The notes under the pieces were generated by a model that saw nothing but the letters and a program-made list of their open reading frames with translations, was not told the origin of the DNA and made no database searches. Source: CALBPI01 sp942491885 (GTDB lineage: Bacteria > Pseudomonadota > Gammaproteobacteria > Steroidobacterales > Woeseiaceae). Taken from it: DNA of 64,000 bases. How positions within the stretch are numbered: the stretch's first letter is position 1; every line of letters starts with the position of its first letter. The translations under genes and the position numbers were made by a program. Below are positions 1 to 9,072 of this stretch, in pieces. Location: assembly GCA_942491885.1 (NCBI GenBank), contig CALOCQ010000008.1, forward strand, positions 310,001 through 374,000, given 5' to 3'.

Positions 1-144
1 GTAGAATCAACGCCCGCGCTCGAGGACGATCTTGGCGACGTACCGCTCTTTGACGATGAGTCGGCCGAGATGAGTGAGGCGACCGACGCCGTCGACGCGT
101 CGACCGAAGAAGAAGTGCCGGAAATGCCGGCGCAAGACGAGTAG
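1..144 (+). CDS. secG: SecG preprotein translocase subunit, C-terminal end (partial)
   Basis: The open frame enters from the left edge and ends with TAG at 142-144, giving 47 residues. The piece is strongly acidic (many Asp and Glu) with no membrane segment, as expected for the variable cytoplasmic tail of SecG, which assists the SecYE channel. The assignment rests mainly on position: secG directly before tRNA-Leu is a conserved arrangement in many gammaproteobacteria. The sequence alone would not identify it, so confidence is moderate. Confidence 0.6.
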   Translation, partial: VESTPALEDDLGDVPLFDDESAEMSEATDAVDASTEEEVPEMPAQDE

Positions 145-156
145 ATTGAGATAATT

Positions 157-241
157 GCCGATGTGGTGGAATTGGTAGACACGCTGTCTTGAGGGGGCAG
201 TGGCGAAAGCTGTGCCGGTTCGAGTCCGGCCATCGGCACCA
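157..241 (+). tRNA. tRNA-Leu (anticodon GAG)
   Basis: An 85-base tRNA with encoded CCA at 239-241. The acceptor arms GCCGATG and CATCGGC pair fully. The anticodon stem CTGTC/GGCAG encloses the loop TTGAGGG, which reads GAG. A long variable arm, typical of leucine tRNAs, follows, then a T arm containing GGTTCGAGTCC. It starts 12 bases after the secG stop and is probably processed from the secG transcript. Confidence 0.97.
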
Positions 242-253
242 ACAAAAAGCAAA

Positions 254-274
254 GCGGGCCTTCGGGCCCGTTTC
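254..274 (+). terminator. Hairpin terminator behind tRNA-Leu
   Basis: CGGGCC (255-260), a short TTCG loop and GGCCCG (265-270) form a GC-rich hairpin followed by TTT and, after CGCG, another TTT. The T tract is weak, so termination may be partial. It would separate secG/tRNA-Leu transcription from the nuo operon. Confidence 0.6.
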
Positions 275-387
275 GCGTTTCAGGCGCTGTCGAGTCGCTG
301 TGACGCTTGTAAACCTGCACGCGTGATCGTCGCAGGCATCAGCGGCCCGAACCCGCACATTGCGCGGGATTATTAGTCGATTTGGGG

Positions 388-417
388 TGTTACAGCGATA
401 GCGCGGCCTGCTACAAT
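388..417 (+). promoter_or_regulatory. Candidate sigma-70 promoter of the nuo operon
   Basis: TACAAT at 412-417 matches the -10 consensus at five of six bases, in the context CTACAATGG. The best-spaced -35 candidate is TGTTAC at 388-393 with an 18-base spacer, which is poor. It lies about 100 bases upstream of nuoA, leaving a leader of roughly 90 bases. The same CTACAAT context appears before rimP and yciO, and TTACAAT before rpsO. Confidence 0.45.
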
Positions 418-514
418 GGTCGGCGCAAAGTCTGGTGCGTCCAATAGACAATTTGTGATAATTCTGCGGCGTGGGGACGCACCCGAGCGCAGAACTGCGG
501 ACAGGACTCAACGC

Positions 515-871
515 GTGTTAGAAAACTATATCCCGGTACTGATCTTTCTCGGTATCGCAGGTGGCCTTGGTGTTGTTTTGTTGGCGCTCGGATTTATGTT
601 CGGACGTGGCGAAAAAGACGCCGAAAAGCTTTCGCCCTACGAATGTGGTTTCGAGGCTTTTGAAGACAGCCGGATGAAGTTCGATGTGCGCTACTACCTG
701 GTCGCCATCCTGTTCATCATTTTTGATCTTGAAATCGCCTTCTTGTTTCCGTGGGCGGTGTCGCTCGACACCATCGGCGGTTTCGGCCTGCTGGCTATGG
801 CGTTGTTCCTGACCGTGCTTGTGGTCGGGTTTATCTACGAATGGAAAAAGGGAGCACTGGAGTGGGATTAA
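515..871 (+). CDS. nuoA: NADH-quinone oxidoreductase subunit A
   Basis: Small membrane subunit of respiratory complex I, which couples NADH oxidation and quinone reduction to proton pumping. The chosen start is GTG at 515, preceded by AGGA at 503-506, and gives 118 residues, the usual length. The frame stays open upstream to an ATG at 416, but that extension has no ribosome site and does not look like NuoA. Three hydrophobic helices are visible, and the loop motif SPYECGFEAF contains the conserved Glu-Cys-Gly-Phe that marks the family. The first gene of a 14-gene operon; its end overlaps the nuoB start by ten bases. Confidence 0.95.
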   Translation: MLENYIPVLIFLGIAGGLGVVLLALGFMFGRGEKDAEKLSPYECGFEAFEDSRMKFDVRYYLVAILFIIFDLEIAFLFPWAVSLDTIGGFGLLAMALFLTVLVVGFIYEWKKGALEWD

Positions 872-1395
872 CCGCCAGCGCAACGATCGCCGCCGACGCG
901 GCCGCCGACGAATTTGAATTACCGCCGGGCAGCATCCAGAAGAAGGGCATGGTCGTCACCAGTATCGATACCGTCGTTAACTGGGCGCGTACCGGTTCTA
1001 TGTGGCCGATGACGTTCGGCCTTGCCTGTTGCGCCGTCGAGATGATGCATGCCGGCGCCGCCCGCTATGACCTCGATCGCTTCGGCGTCATTTTCCGCCC
1101 CAGCCCACGCCAGTCCGACGTGATGATTGTCGCCGGCACGCTGGTCAACAAAATGGCGCCCGCCCTGCGCAAGGTCTACGACCAGATGCCCGAACCGCGC
1201 TGGGTGATTTCGATGGGGTCCTGTGCGAACGGCGGCGGTTACTACCACTATTCTTATGCGGTGGTGCGTGGTTGCGATCGTGTGGTTCCCGTCGACGTCT
1301 ATGTGCCCGGCTGTCCGCCGACCGCCGAGGCGCTGATGTACGGCATCATCCAGCTTCAGAAGAAGATTCGTCGCACGAGCACGATTGCGCGATGA
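862..1395 (+). CDS. nuoB: NADH-quinone oxidoreductase subunit B
   Basis: Peripheral-arm subunit carrying the terminal iron-sulfur cluster N2, which hands electrons to quinone. The chosen start is GTG at 862, with GGAG at 851-854 seven bases before it, inside the end of nuoA; product 177 residues. Cluster ligands are visible: the tandem Cys pair in GLACCAVEMM, Cys in MGSCANGG and Cys in VPGCPPT. The residues before the conserved IDTVVNWARTGS segment are alanine-rich and variable. The stop overlaps the nuoC start (ATGA), indicating translational coupling. Confidence 0.97.
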   Translation: MGLTASATIAADAAADEFELPPGSIQKKGMVVTSIDTVVNWARTGSMWPMTFGLACCAVEMMHAGAARYDLDRFGVIFRPSPRQSDVMIVAGTLVNKMAPALRKVYDQMPEPRWVISMGSCANGGGYYHYSYAVVRGCDRVVPVDVYVPGCPPTAEALMYGIIQLQKKIRRTSTIAR

Positions 1396-2105
1396 GCAGC
1401 GAAGAGATAACTGCCGTGGCCGAGCCTGCGCTCGCCGGTATCCTGCGTGAGCACTTCCCTGAGCTGGCGGTGACCGTCAGCCGTGAGCGCGAAGTGACCA
1501 TGGTTGTGCCACGGCAACAATTGCAGGATGTTGCGCTTCGCTTGCGTGACGACAGCGCTTTCAGTTTCGGCACAATGATCGACCTGTGCGGTGTCGACTA
1601 TCTGACGTATGGTCACGATGAATGGAAAACACGCAGTGCGACCGGCTCGGGCTATTCACGTGGTGTGCAGCGCGAAGTCATCATCGAAGAGGCAGACGAG
1701 TTCGATGAGGAACGTTTCGCCGTGGTGGTGCACTTGTTGTCGATCGAGCACAACAGGCGTTTGCGATTGCGGATATTCACCTCCACCGAGAATCCGCCGC
1801 GTGTGCCGTCGCTGATTGATGTGTGGCGCTCATCGGACTGGTATGAGCGCGAGGCGTTCGACTTGTTCGGCATTGTTTTCGAGGGCCACCCCGACTTGCG
1901 CCGATTGTTGACCGACTACGGTTTCATCGGCCATCCGTTCCGCAAGGACTTCCCGCTGTCCGGCAACGTCGAGGTCCGCTATGACGCCGAGAAAGGTCGC
2001 GTTGCCTACCAGCCTGTTTCCATTGAGCCGCGCACACTGGTGCCGCGCGTTATTCGCGACGACAACCGCTATGACGATGCGCTGAAAGAGAGAAACGATG
2101 TCTGA
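1392..2105 (+). CDS. nuoC: NADH-quinone oxidoreductase subunit C
   Basis: 30-kDa peripheral-arm subunit of complex I. The ATG at 1392 overlaps the nuoB stop; product 237 residues. The C-terminal half has the family signature, including YEREAFDLFGIVFEGHPDLRR (shown in parts: WYEREAFDLFGI and GHPDLRRLLTDYGF) and GHPFRKDFPLSG. It is a separate protein rather than fused to NuoD as in Enterobacteria and Pseudomonas. The nuoD ATG at 2098 overlaps its last codons. Confidence 0.96.
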   Translation: MSSEEITAVAEPALAGILREHFPELAVTVSREREVTMVVPRQQLQDVALRLRDDSAFSFGTMIDLCGVDYLTYGHDEWKTRSATGSGYSRGVQREVIIEEADEFDEERFAVVVHLLSIEHNRRLRLRIFTSTENPPRVPSLIDVWRSSDWYEREAFDLFGIVFEGHPDLRRLLTDYGFIGHPFRKDFPLSGNVEVRYDAEKGRVAYQPVSIEPRTLVPRVIRDDNRYDDALKERNDV

Positions 2106-3351
2106 GATTCAGAGCTTCACATTGAACTTCGGTCCCCAGCATCCGGCTGCGCACGGCGTACTCCGTCTGATTCTTGAGATGGACGGCGAGACCGTGCAGA
2201 ACGCTGACCCGCATGTCGGTCTGCTGCATCGCGGTACCGAGAAGCTGGCCGAGTCCAAGCCTTACAACCAGAGCATCGGTTACATGGATCGTCTCGACTA
2301 CGTGTCGATGATGTGCAACGAGCACGGCTATGTGCTCGCGATCGAGAAATTACTAGGCATCACGCCGCCCATTCGCGCGCAGTATATTCGCGTGATGTTT
2401 GACGAGGTCACGCGCATCCTGAACCACCTGATGTGGCTCGGTGCGCACGGGCTGGATATCGGCGCGATGACGATGTTCCTGTATTGCTTCCGCGAGCGTG
2501 AGGACCTGATGGATTGCTACGAGGCTGTTTCAGGCACACGTATGCACGCCACTTATTATCGCCCCGGCGGTGTCTACCGTGACTTGCCGACATCGATGCC
2601 AAAGTACGAGTCGTCACAGTGGCGCAGTCCGGCGGAAGCCAAGTCTCTGAATGCCGCACGCGAAGGCGGCATGCTCGACTTCATTCAGGACTTTACCGAT
2701 CGTTTCCCGGCCTGCGTCGATGAATACGAGACGTTGCTGACTGATAACCGTATCTGGAAGCAGCGCACCGTAAATATCGGCGTCGTTACGCCCGAGCGTG
2801 CGCAACAACTCGGCTTCACCGGCCCTATGTTACGTGGCTCCGGTGTGGCCTGGGATCTGCGCAAGAAACAGCCGTACGAGGTCTACGACCGGATGGACTT
2901 CGACATCCCGGTTGGCGTCAATGGTGATTGCTACGACCGCTACCTCGTGCGCATCGAAGAGATGCGCCAGTCAAACCGCATCATTCGCCAGTGCATCGAT
3001 TGGTTGCGTGACAATCCCGGCCCGGTGATGCACGACGATCACAAGATCGCGCCGCCGACACGCGTGGAAATGAAAGGCGATATGGAATCGCTGATCCACC
3101 ATTTCAAATTGTTTACCGAAGGCTACACGGTACCGCTTGGTGAAGCGTATGCCGCCATCGAGGGACCGAAAGGCGAGCTCGGGGTTTATCTGGTATCTGA
3201 TGGCGCCAACAAACCGTACCGCATGAAAGTGCGTGCGCCGGGTTTCGCACATATCTCGGCGATGAACGAAATGGTGTCGGGCCATATGCTGGCCGACGTT
3301 GTTGCCGTGATCGGTACTCAGGACATCGTGTTTGGCGAAATCGACCGCTGA
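2098..3351 (+). CDS. nuoD: NADH-quinone oxidoreductase subunit D
   Basis: 49-kDa subunit, related to the large subunit of NiFe hydrogenases, that forms much of the quinone site with NuoB. The 417 residues match the usual length. The N-terminal FGPQHPAAHGVLRL carries the conserved quinone-pocket histidines, followed by GLLHRGTEKLAE and YLDYVSMM-like text (YMDRLDYVSMMCNEHGY in parts). The C terminus ends with the conserved GTQDIVFGEIDR. The start overlaps the end of nuoC by eight bases. Confidence 0.98.
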   Translation: MSEIQSFTLNFGPQHPAAHGVLRLILEMDGETVQNADPHVGLLHRGTEKLAESKPYNQSIGYMDRLDYVSMMCNEHGYVLAIEKLLGITPPIRAQYIRVMFDEVTRILNHLMWLGAHGLDIGAMTMFLYCFREREDLMDCYEAVSGTRMHATYYRPGGVYRDLPTSMPKYESSQWRSPAEAKSLNAAREGGMLDFIQDFTDRFPACVDEYETLLTDNRIWKQRTVNIGVVTPERAQQLGFTGPMLRGSGVAWDLRKKQPYEVYDRMDFDIPVGVNGDCYDRYLVRIEEMRQSNRIIRQCIDWLRDNPGPVMHDDHKIAPPTRVEMKGDMESLIHHFKLFTEGYTVPLGEAYAAIEGPKGELGVYLVSDGANKPYRMKVRAPGFAHISAMNEMVSGHMLADVVAVIGTQDIVFGEIDR

Positions 3352-3361
3352 CGGAAAAACC

Positions 3362-3871
3362 ATGACAGACGTTACAAACAATCAGGCGGCGGAAGGCCTC
3401 TCGGCGCATGTTCTCGAAGAGATCGCGCATTGGCGTGCGCGCTTCCCGCAAGAGCGCAGCCGTTCCGCGATCATTGGTGCGTTGCACGCGGTGCAACACG
3501 AGAACCAGGGGTTTCTGACGCCCGCGCTGATGGATGCGGTCGCCGCTGAGCTCGACCTCGAGCCGATTAAGGTCTATGAGATCGCGACCTTCTATTCGAT
3601 GTTCGAAACACGACCGGTGGGCCGGCACAATGTCGCCATCTGCACTAATGTTTCGTGCATGTTGCGCGGTGCGGAGTCGCTGGTCGCGCATGCTGAGAAA
3701 CATCTCGGTATTAAGCTGGGCGAGAGCACTGACGATGGGCGCATTTATCTCAAGCGCGAAGAAGAGTGTCTCGCGGCTTGCTGCGGTGCGCCGATGATGA
3801 TGGTTGATCACGTCTATCACGAGAACCTGAGCGCCGAATCGATGCAGAACATTCTGGACGAGTTGGACTAA
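3362..3871 (+). CDS. nuoE: NADH-quinone oxidoreductase subunit E
   Basis: 24-kDa subunit of the NADH dehydrogenase module with a thioredoxin-like fold and a [2Fe-2S] cluster (N1a). The ATG at 3362 lies ten bases after the nuoD stop with a GGAAAA-type ribosome site; an upstream in-frame TTG inside nuoD is not credible. The product has 169 residues. Cluster ligands are visible as CTNVSC (Cys-x4-Cys) and CLAAC (Cys-x3-Cys). It is followed four bases later by nuoF, its partner in the electron-input module. Confidence 0.96.
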   Translation: MTDVTNNQAAEGLSAHVLEEIAHWRARFPQERSRSAIIGALHAVQHENQGFLTPALMDAVAAELDLEPIKVYEIATFYSMFETRPVGRHNVAICTNVSCMLRGAESLVAHAEKHLGIKLGESTDDGRIYLKREEECLAACCGAPMMMVDHVYHENLSAESMQNILDELD

Positions 3872-3875
3872 CACG

Positions 3876-5174
3876 ATGCAGAAAAACACAGTTTGTTACG
3901 CGACACTTGGCAAGGATGCGTCCTGGTCTATCGCCGCCTATCGCGACGCTGGTGGCTACCAGGCCTGGCAGCGAGTGCTTGATGGCGAGCTCAGCGAAGA
4001 CCAGGTTATCGATATCGTCAAGGCGTCCGGCCTGCGTGGGCGCGGTGGCGCCGGTTTCCCTACCGGACTGAAGTGGAGCTTCATGCCACGCACCGCACCC
4101 GTACAAAAATATCTCGTCTGCAATTCCGACGAGAGTGAGCCGGGCACCTGCCACGATCGTGAAATCCTCCGCGGCAATCCGCACTCGCTGGTCGAGGGCA
4201 TGGCTATCGCGGCATACGCGATGGGCGCGACGGTTGCCTACAACTACATTCGCGGCGAATTCATTGAAGAGCCGGTGCCGCGTTTCGAGGCGGCAGTCAA
4301 AGAGGCGTATGCGGCCGGCTTGCTGGGCAAGAGTGTCGGTAAGGCCGGTATCGATATTGATATCGAGACGTTCGTTGGCGCCGGTGCCTATATCTGTGGC
4401 GAAGAGACTGCCTTGCTCGAGTCGCTCGAAGGCAAGCAGGGCAAGCCGAGATTCAAGCCGCCGTTCCCGGCCAACTTCGGGCTCTACGGCAAGCCGACAA
4501 CAATCAACAACACACAGTCTCTGGCGAGTGTGCCGTCGATTCTGCGTAACGGCGCCGACTGGTTCCGCGAGCTCGGGGTCGAGAACTCCGGTGGCACCGC
4601 GATCTTCTCGGTCTCCGGGCACGTCGAGAAGCCGATGAATGTTGAGCTGCCGATGGGCATCCCGTTCAAAGAGCTGCTGGAGATGTGCGGTGGCGTCTGG
4701 AAAGGGCGCAAACTGAAGGCCGTCATTCCGGGTGGTTCGTCGGTGCCGGTGATGACCGCCGACGCCATCATGCAGTGCACGATGGACTACGACTCATTGA
4801 AAGCGGCGGGTTCTTCTTTCGGAACCGGCGCGGTGATGGTCATGGACGAGACGACCTGCATGGTCAGTGTGCTGCGCCGCATCTCGCGTTTCTACATGGC
4901 CGAGTCGTGCGGGCAATGTACGCCGTGTCGCGAGGGCACCGGCTGGTTGTATCGCATGCTGACCGGCTTTCTCGAGGGCAGGGGCACGCGCGAGGATCTC
5001 GGCAAGCTGTTGGATGTGGCGAACAAGATCGAGGGCCATACGATTTGTGCGCTCGGTGACGCGGCCGCATGGCCTGTGCAGAGTTTCCTCAAGCACTTCC
5101 GACACGAATTCGAATACATGATCGATAACAACGGCCGCAGCATCGTCGATGCGACTGACGCGGCGGCCGCGTAA
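3876..5174 (+). CDS. nuoF: NADH-quinone oxidoreductase subunit F
   Basis: 51-kDa subunit that binds NADH and FMN and carries cluster N3; electrons enter complex I here. It has 432 residues. The nucleotide and flavin sites are visible as GLRGRGGAGFPTG near residue 50 and CNSDESEPGTCHDRE near residue 85. ICGEETALLESLEGKQGKPR follows near residue 170. The [4Fe-4S] ligands appear in SCGQCTPCREGTGW and later HTICALGD. The gene overlaps nothing and is followed by a 46-base gap before nuoG. Confidence 0.98.
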   Translation: MQKNTVCYATLGKDASWSIAAYRDAGGYQAWQRVLDGELSEDQVIDIVKASGLRGRGGAGFPTGLKWSFMPRTAPVQKYLVCNSDESEPGTCHDREILRGNPHSLVEGMAIAAYAMGATVAYNYIRGEFIEEPVPRFEAAVKEAYAAGLLGKSVGKAGIDIDIETFVGAGAYICGEETALLESLEGKQGKPRFKPPFPANFGLYGKPTTINNTQSLASVPSILRNGADWFRELGVENSGGTAIFSVSGHVEKPMNVELPMGIPFKELLEMCGGVWKGRKLKAVIPGGSSVPVMTADAIMQCTMDYDSLKAAGSSFGTGAVMVMDETTCMVSVLRRISRFYMAESCGQCTPCREGTGWLYRMLTGFLEGRGTREDLGKLLDVANKIEGHTICALGDAAAWPVQSFLKHFRHEFEYMIDNNGRSIVDATDAAAA

Positions 5175-5220
5175 ACAAAATTGACCGGCTGTTGGCCGGA
5201 GACAGGACACTAATCACGTC

Positions 5221-7401
5221 ATGAGTGACGATCTGATAACACTGGAAATCGACGGCAAGACAGTACAGGCCCGTAAGGGGCAGATGCTGATTGAAGCGAC
5301 GGACGCAGCGAATGCCTACGTACCGCGATTTTGCTATCACCAAAAGCTGACCATCGCGGCCAATTGCCGTATGTGTCTGGTCGAAGTGGAACGTGCACCG
5401 AAGCCGTTGCCGGCCTGCGCGACGCCGGTCGCCGAGGGCATGAAGGTTTCGACGCGCTCGAAATACGCGATCAGTGCACAGCGCGCGACGATGGAGTTCC
5501 TGCTGATTAACCACCCGCTGGATTGCCCGATTTGCGATCAGGGCGGCGAGTGTGAGCTGCAGGACCTGGCGATGGGTTATGGGCGCGATATTTCGCGCTA
5601 CACCGACAAGAAACGTGTCGTCAAAGACAAGAACATTGGCCCGCTTGTTTCCACTGATATGACGCGCTGTATTCACTGCACACGCTGCGTGCGTTTCGGT
5701 CAGGAAATCCAGGGCATTCAGGAATTAGGTACGACGGGTCGCGGCGAACAAATGCTGATCGGTACCTACATCGAGAACAACGTCGATCATGAATTGTCGG
5801 GCAACATCATTGACCTTTGCCCGGTGGGCGCGCTGAACAACAAGCCGTATCGCTACAGCGCGCGGTCGTGGGAGATGTTGCAAAAGCCGATGATCGGCGC
5901 ACACGACTGCGTGGGTTCCAATCTGTTTGCGCACACCTTGCGTGGCACTATCAAGCGAATCGTTCCGCAACCGAACGAAGCGATCAACGAAACCTGGATT
6001 GCCGATCGCGACCGGTTCTCGTATGAGGGCATCTACTCGGACGATCGACTGCAGACACCGAAAATTAAACGCGATGGCGTATGGCAGGATGTCTCATGGT
6101 CGGATGCACTTGAGGCCGCTGCCGAGGTGTTGGGCAAGTCAGGCGCGGATACGGGCCTGCTGGTGTCGCCATCGGCAACGCTTGAGGAAGGCTATCTGTT
6201 GCAGCGAATCGCCGGGCACTTAGGCACTGGCAATATCGATCATCGTCTGACCCGTCGCGATAGCGCCGACCAGCAGTCCGATCCGCTCTTTCCGTGGCTA
6301 GGCATGTCGATCGAATCGCTCGACAGCCTGAACGGCGCGTTGATTGTTGGCAGCGAACTGCGCAGCGAAGCACCGATTATTGCGCATCGTATTCGCAAGG
6401 CGAATGTGTCGAACGGCGCAAGTGTGGCAACCATCGACCCAACAGAGGTCGAATACTTTTTTGAGACCAGTACGCAAATCACAGGCGGCCTCGTTGCCGA
6501 GCTCGCGGCAACGCTCAAGGCAGCTGGCGAACTGAGCGGCAAGGCGCCGGCGGCAGCATTGTCAGCCATGACGCAAGGCGCGTCAGTGACGGACGCACAT
6601 CGCACCGCCGCTCGTACGCTGGTTGATGCCGAGTCGGCACTATTGTTGCTGGGTAACGTCGCAGGCGCGCATGGCGCATTCAGTGAAATACGCGTGTTGG
6701 CTGCGTCGCTCGCGGAAATAACCGGCGCAACGCTCGGCTATCTGTCTGAAGGCGCAAATTCCGCGGGCCTCGCGCTGGCCGGTGTATTGCCTCATCGCGC
6801 CGTGTCGGGCGGTAAGCGCAGTGAGGAAGGCCTGAGCGTTGGTCAAATGCTCGCTTCGTCACCATCAAGCTTGCTGCTGTGGAATGTCGAGCCGCAGGCG
6901 GACCTGGCCGCATTTGATGGCGCGGGTAACGCGGCCACTCAGGCGGCGGACACGGTTATCGCATGTACACCCTATCTGAGCGACGCACTTGCCGTCCAAG
7001 CGGACATCCTGCTGCCAATCGGTACGTTCGCCGAAACTGCCGGCACATTCGTCAACGTCGAGGGTCGCGCACAATCGTGGCACGGCGTCGCGACGCCGGT
7101 GGGCGAGGCCCGACCCGGCTGGAAGGTACTGCGCGTTCTCGGCAACATGCTTGAGATGCCGCAATGTGATTACACGGATGCCGCTGCGTTGTCGGCCGAG
7201 GCATTGGCGGCGATTGGTGTCGTCGAGGGCGACAATACTTACCGCGGCGGCTTCGCGCCGCGCAAGGTCAATGGTGAGGACGGCGCATCGAGTGCCTTCA
7301 CACGCCCCATCTACGAGGTGGACTCGACGGTGCGTCGCGCGACTGCGTTGCAGCTGACGACGGCAGGGCGGGCCGGTCGCGAATGGCGGGGTGAGTCGTG
7401 A
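5221..7401 (+). CDS. nuoG: NADH-quinone oxidoreductase subunit G
   Basis: Large iron-sulfur subunit, 726 residues, with an N-terminal ferredoxin-like part and a molybdopterin-oxidoreductase-like C-terminal part. N-terminal ligands are clear: a [2Fe-2S] set in CYHQKL and NCRMC with a later Cys. A His-plus-three-Cys set appears in HPLDCPICDQGGECELQD, and MTRCIHCTRCVRFGQEIQ carries another cluster. The C-terminal third is alanine-rich and divergent, as usual. The stop overlaps the start of nuoH. Confidence 0.96.
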   Translation: MSDDLITLEIDGKTVQARKGQMLIEATDAANAYVPRFCYHQKLTIAANCRMCLVEVERAPKPLPACATPVAEGMKVSTRSKYAISAQRATMEFLLINHPLDCPICDQGGECELQDLAMGYGRDISRYTDKKRVVKDKNIGPLVSTDMTRCIHCTRCVRFGQEIQGIQELGTTGRGEQMLIGTYIENNVDHELSGNIIDLCPVGALNNKPYRYSARSWEMLQKPMIGAHDCVGSNLFAHTLRGTIKRIVPQPNEAINETWIADRDRFSYEGIYSDDRLQTPKIKRDGVWQDVSWSDALEAAAEVLGKSGADTGLLVSPSATLEEGYLLQRIAGHLGTGNIDHRLTRRDSADQQSDPLFPWLGMSIESLDSLNGALIVGSELRSEAPIIAHRIRKANVSNGASVATIDPTEVEYFFETSTQITGGLVAELAATLKAAGELSGKAPAAALSAMTQGASVTDAHRTAARTLVDAESALLLLGNVAGAHGAFSEIRVLAASLAEITGATLGYLSEGANSAGLALAGVLPHRAVSGGKRSEEGLSVGQMLASSPSSLLLWNVEPQADLAAFDGAGNAATQAADTVIACTPYLSDALAVQADILLPIGTFAETAGTFVNVEGRAQSWHGVATPVGEARPGWKVLRVLGNMLEMPQCDYTDAAALSAEALAAIGVVEGDNTYRGGFAPRKVNGEDGASSAFTRPIYEVDSTVRRATALQLTTAGRAGREWRGES

Positions 7402-8519
7402 TGCAGCGCCTCTTCGCATCGCTAAGTCTGTTTCTGATGCCGTCGCTCGCGCGTGCGCAAGCCGCAGATGCCGGTGTGTGGATGTCGCTGTCCGAAACGA
7501 TGCGCGACACCTTATGGATCACTGCGCAGATTCTTGCCGTTACCGTTTGTCTGATTCTTTGCGTCGCGTACATGACGTTCGCTGAACGTAAAATCATCGG
7601 TTATATCCAGAATCGCGTTGGCCCGAACCGGGTTGGCTTCAAAGGTCTGTTGCAGCCATTCGCCGATGTTCTGAAGCTATTGTTCAAGGAAGTCGTCATT
7701 CCTTCGAGCTCGAGCCGCTTCCTGTTCATCATCGCGCCGTTGTTGGCGATCACGCCGGCATTCGCAACCTGGGCGGTAATGCCAATCAGCGATGATTTCG
7801 TTCTGGCGGATATTGATGCCGGCCTGTTATACGTTCTGGCCCTGACGTCAATGGGCGTCTATGGCGTCATACTTGCCGGCTGGGCTACGAACTCCAAATA
7901 TGCATTGCTGGGCGCGATGCGTTCTGCCGCACAGATCGTCGCTTATGAAATTGCTATGGGTTTCGCTCTGGTTGGCGTGCTGATGGCCTCGGGCAGCCTG
8001 AACCTCGGCGAAATCATTCTCGCCCAGCAGGGTGGCATGTCTAACTGGTTCTTCCTGTGGTTGGCGCCATTGTTCGTTGTGTATTTCATCTCCGGCGTGG
8101 CCGAGACTAACCGGGCACCGTTCGACGTTGCTGAAGGCGAGTCCGAGATCGTCGCTGGTTTCCACGTCGAGTACTCCGGTGTCGCTTTTGCCGTGTTCTT
8201 CCTCGCCGAATACGCCAACATGATTCTCATCGCCGCGTTGACGGCTATTTTCTTCCTCGGTGGCTGGTTGTCGCCGTTTGAGGGCTTGCTGGGTGCCGAG
8301 TCGTTCCTCGGCCAGCCGAGCTTCTTCTGGTTTGCACTCAAGACATCATTCTTCCTGTTCTGCTTCTTATGGTTCCGCGCGACATTCCCGCGTTATCGCT
8401 ATGACCAGATCATGCGCTTGGGATGGAAGGTCTTTATTCCGATCACCATCGTCTGGATTGCGGTCGAGGGCGTCATGGTCTGGCAACAATGGGGGCCATG
8501 GGCGCGACTCGCGGCCTAG
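7401..8519 (+). CDS. nuoH: NADH-quinone oxidoreductase subunit H
   Basis: Membrane subunit linking the quinone site to the proton-pumping arm. The ATG at 7401 (or the adjacent GTG at 7398) overlaps the nuoG stop and gives 372 residues. Family signatures include AYMTFAERKIIGYIQNRVGP, FADVLKLLFKE and the acidic quinone-site loop ETNRAPFDVAEGESEIVAGF. Odd point: residues 1-22 look like a signal peptide ending Ala-Arg-Ala-Gln-Ala, ahead of the first normal helix. Translation could instead begin further in, for example at ATG 7482. The extension may be a real cleaved leader or an over-long start. Confidence 0.96.
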   Translation: MQRLFASLSLFLMPSLARAQAADAGVWMSLSETMRDTLWITAQILAVTVCLILCVAYMTFAERKIIGYIQNRVGPNRVGFKGLLQPFADVLKLLFKEVVIPSSSSRFLFIIAPLLAITPAFATWAVMPISDDFVLADIDAGLLYVLALTSMGVYGVILAGWATNSKYALLGAMRSAAQIVAYEIAMGFALVGVLMASGSLNLGEIILAQQGGMSNWFFLWLAPLFVVYFISGVAETNRAPFDVAEGESEIVAGFHVEYSGVAFAVFFLAEYANMILIAALTAIFFLGGWLSPFEGLLGAESFLGQPSFFWFALKTSFFLFCFLWFRATFPRYRYDQIMRLGWKVFIPITIVWIAVEGVMVWQQWGPWARLAA

Positions 8520-8528
8520 GTAATCGAC

Positions 8529-9017
8529 ATGAACAGCATTCGAAATTTCTTAAAGACATTCTTCCTGCTCGAATTGTGGCGTGGGCTGATGCTCACCGGC
8601 AGCAATTTGTTCCGTAAGAAAGTGACGATCAACTACCCCGAGGAGAAGACGCCGCAGTCACCACGTTTCCGTGGTTTGCATGCGCTGCGTCGCTACCCGA
8701 ACGGCGAAGAGCGCTGCATTGCCTGCAAATTGTGTGAGGCGGTGTGCCCGGCGCTGGCAATCACGATTGAGTCCGATGTCGCCGAGGACGGCACGCGCCG
8801 AACTACGCGCTACGATATCGATTTATTCAAGTGCATTTATTGCGGGTTTTGTGAGGAAGCCTGCCCGGTAGATGCAATTGTCGAGTCACGCATCCATGAG
8901 TATCACATGGAAAATCGTGGCGAAAATATTATGACCAAGGACAAGTTGCTGGCCGTGGGCGAGCGTTACGAGGCGATGATTGCGGCCGACAAAGCGGCCG
9001 ATTCGAGCTTCCGCTAG
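8529..9017 (+). CDS. nuoI: NADH-quinone oxidoreductase subunit I
   Basis: Ferredoxin-type subunit of 162 residues carrying clusters N6a and N6b, which pass electrons toward NuoB. Both [4Fe-4S] motifs are present: CIACKLCEAVCPALAI near residue 60 and CIYCGFCEEACPVDAI near residue 99. The N terminus has the short amphipathic helix that rests on the membrane. It lies nine bases after nuoH and is followed by a 55-base gap before nuoJ. Confidence 0.98.
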   Translation: MNSIRNFLKTFFLLELWRGLMLTGSNLFRKKVTINYPEEKTPQSPRFRGLHALRRYPNGEERCIACKLCEAVCPALAITIESDVAEDGTRRTTRYDIDLFKCIYCGFCEEACPVDAIVESRIHEYHMENRGENIMTKDKLLAVGERYEAMIAADKAADSSFR

Positions 9018-9072
9018 ACCAGGTACAACGACGACTGACGGCGGCCGATGTGCCGCCCATGGGGATAAGAGT

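Noticed and set aside
3113..3889. 258-residue minus-strand frame opposite nuoD-nuoE
   Set aside because: Antisense shadow of two well-identified complex I genes.
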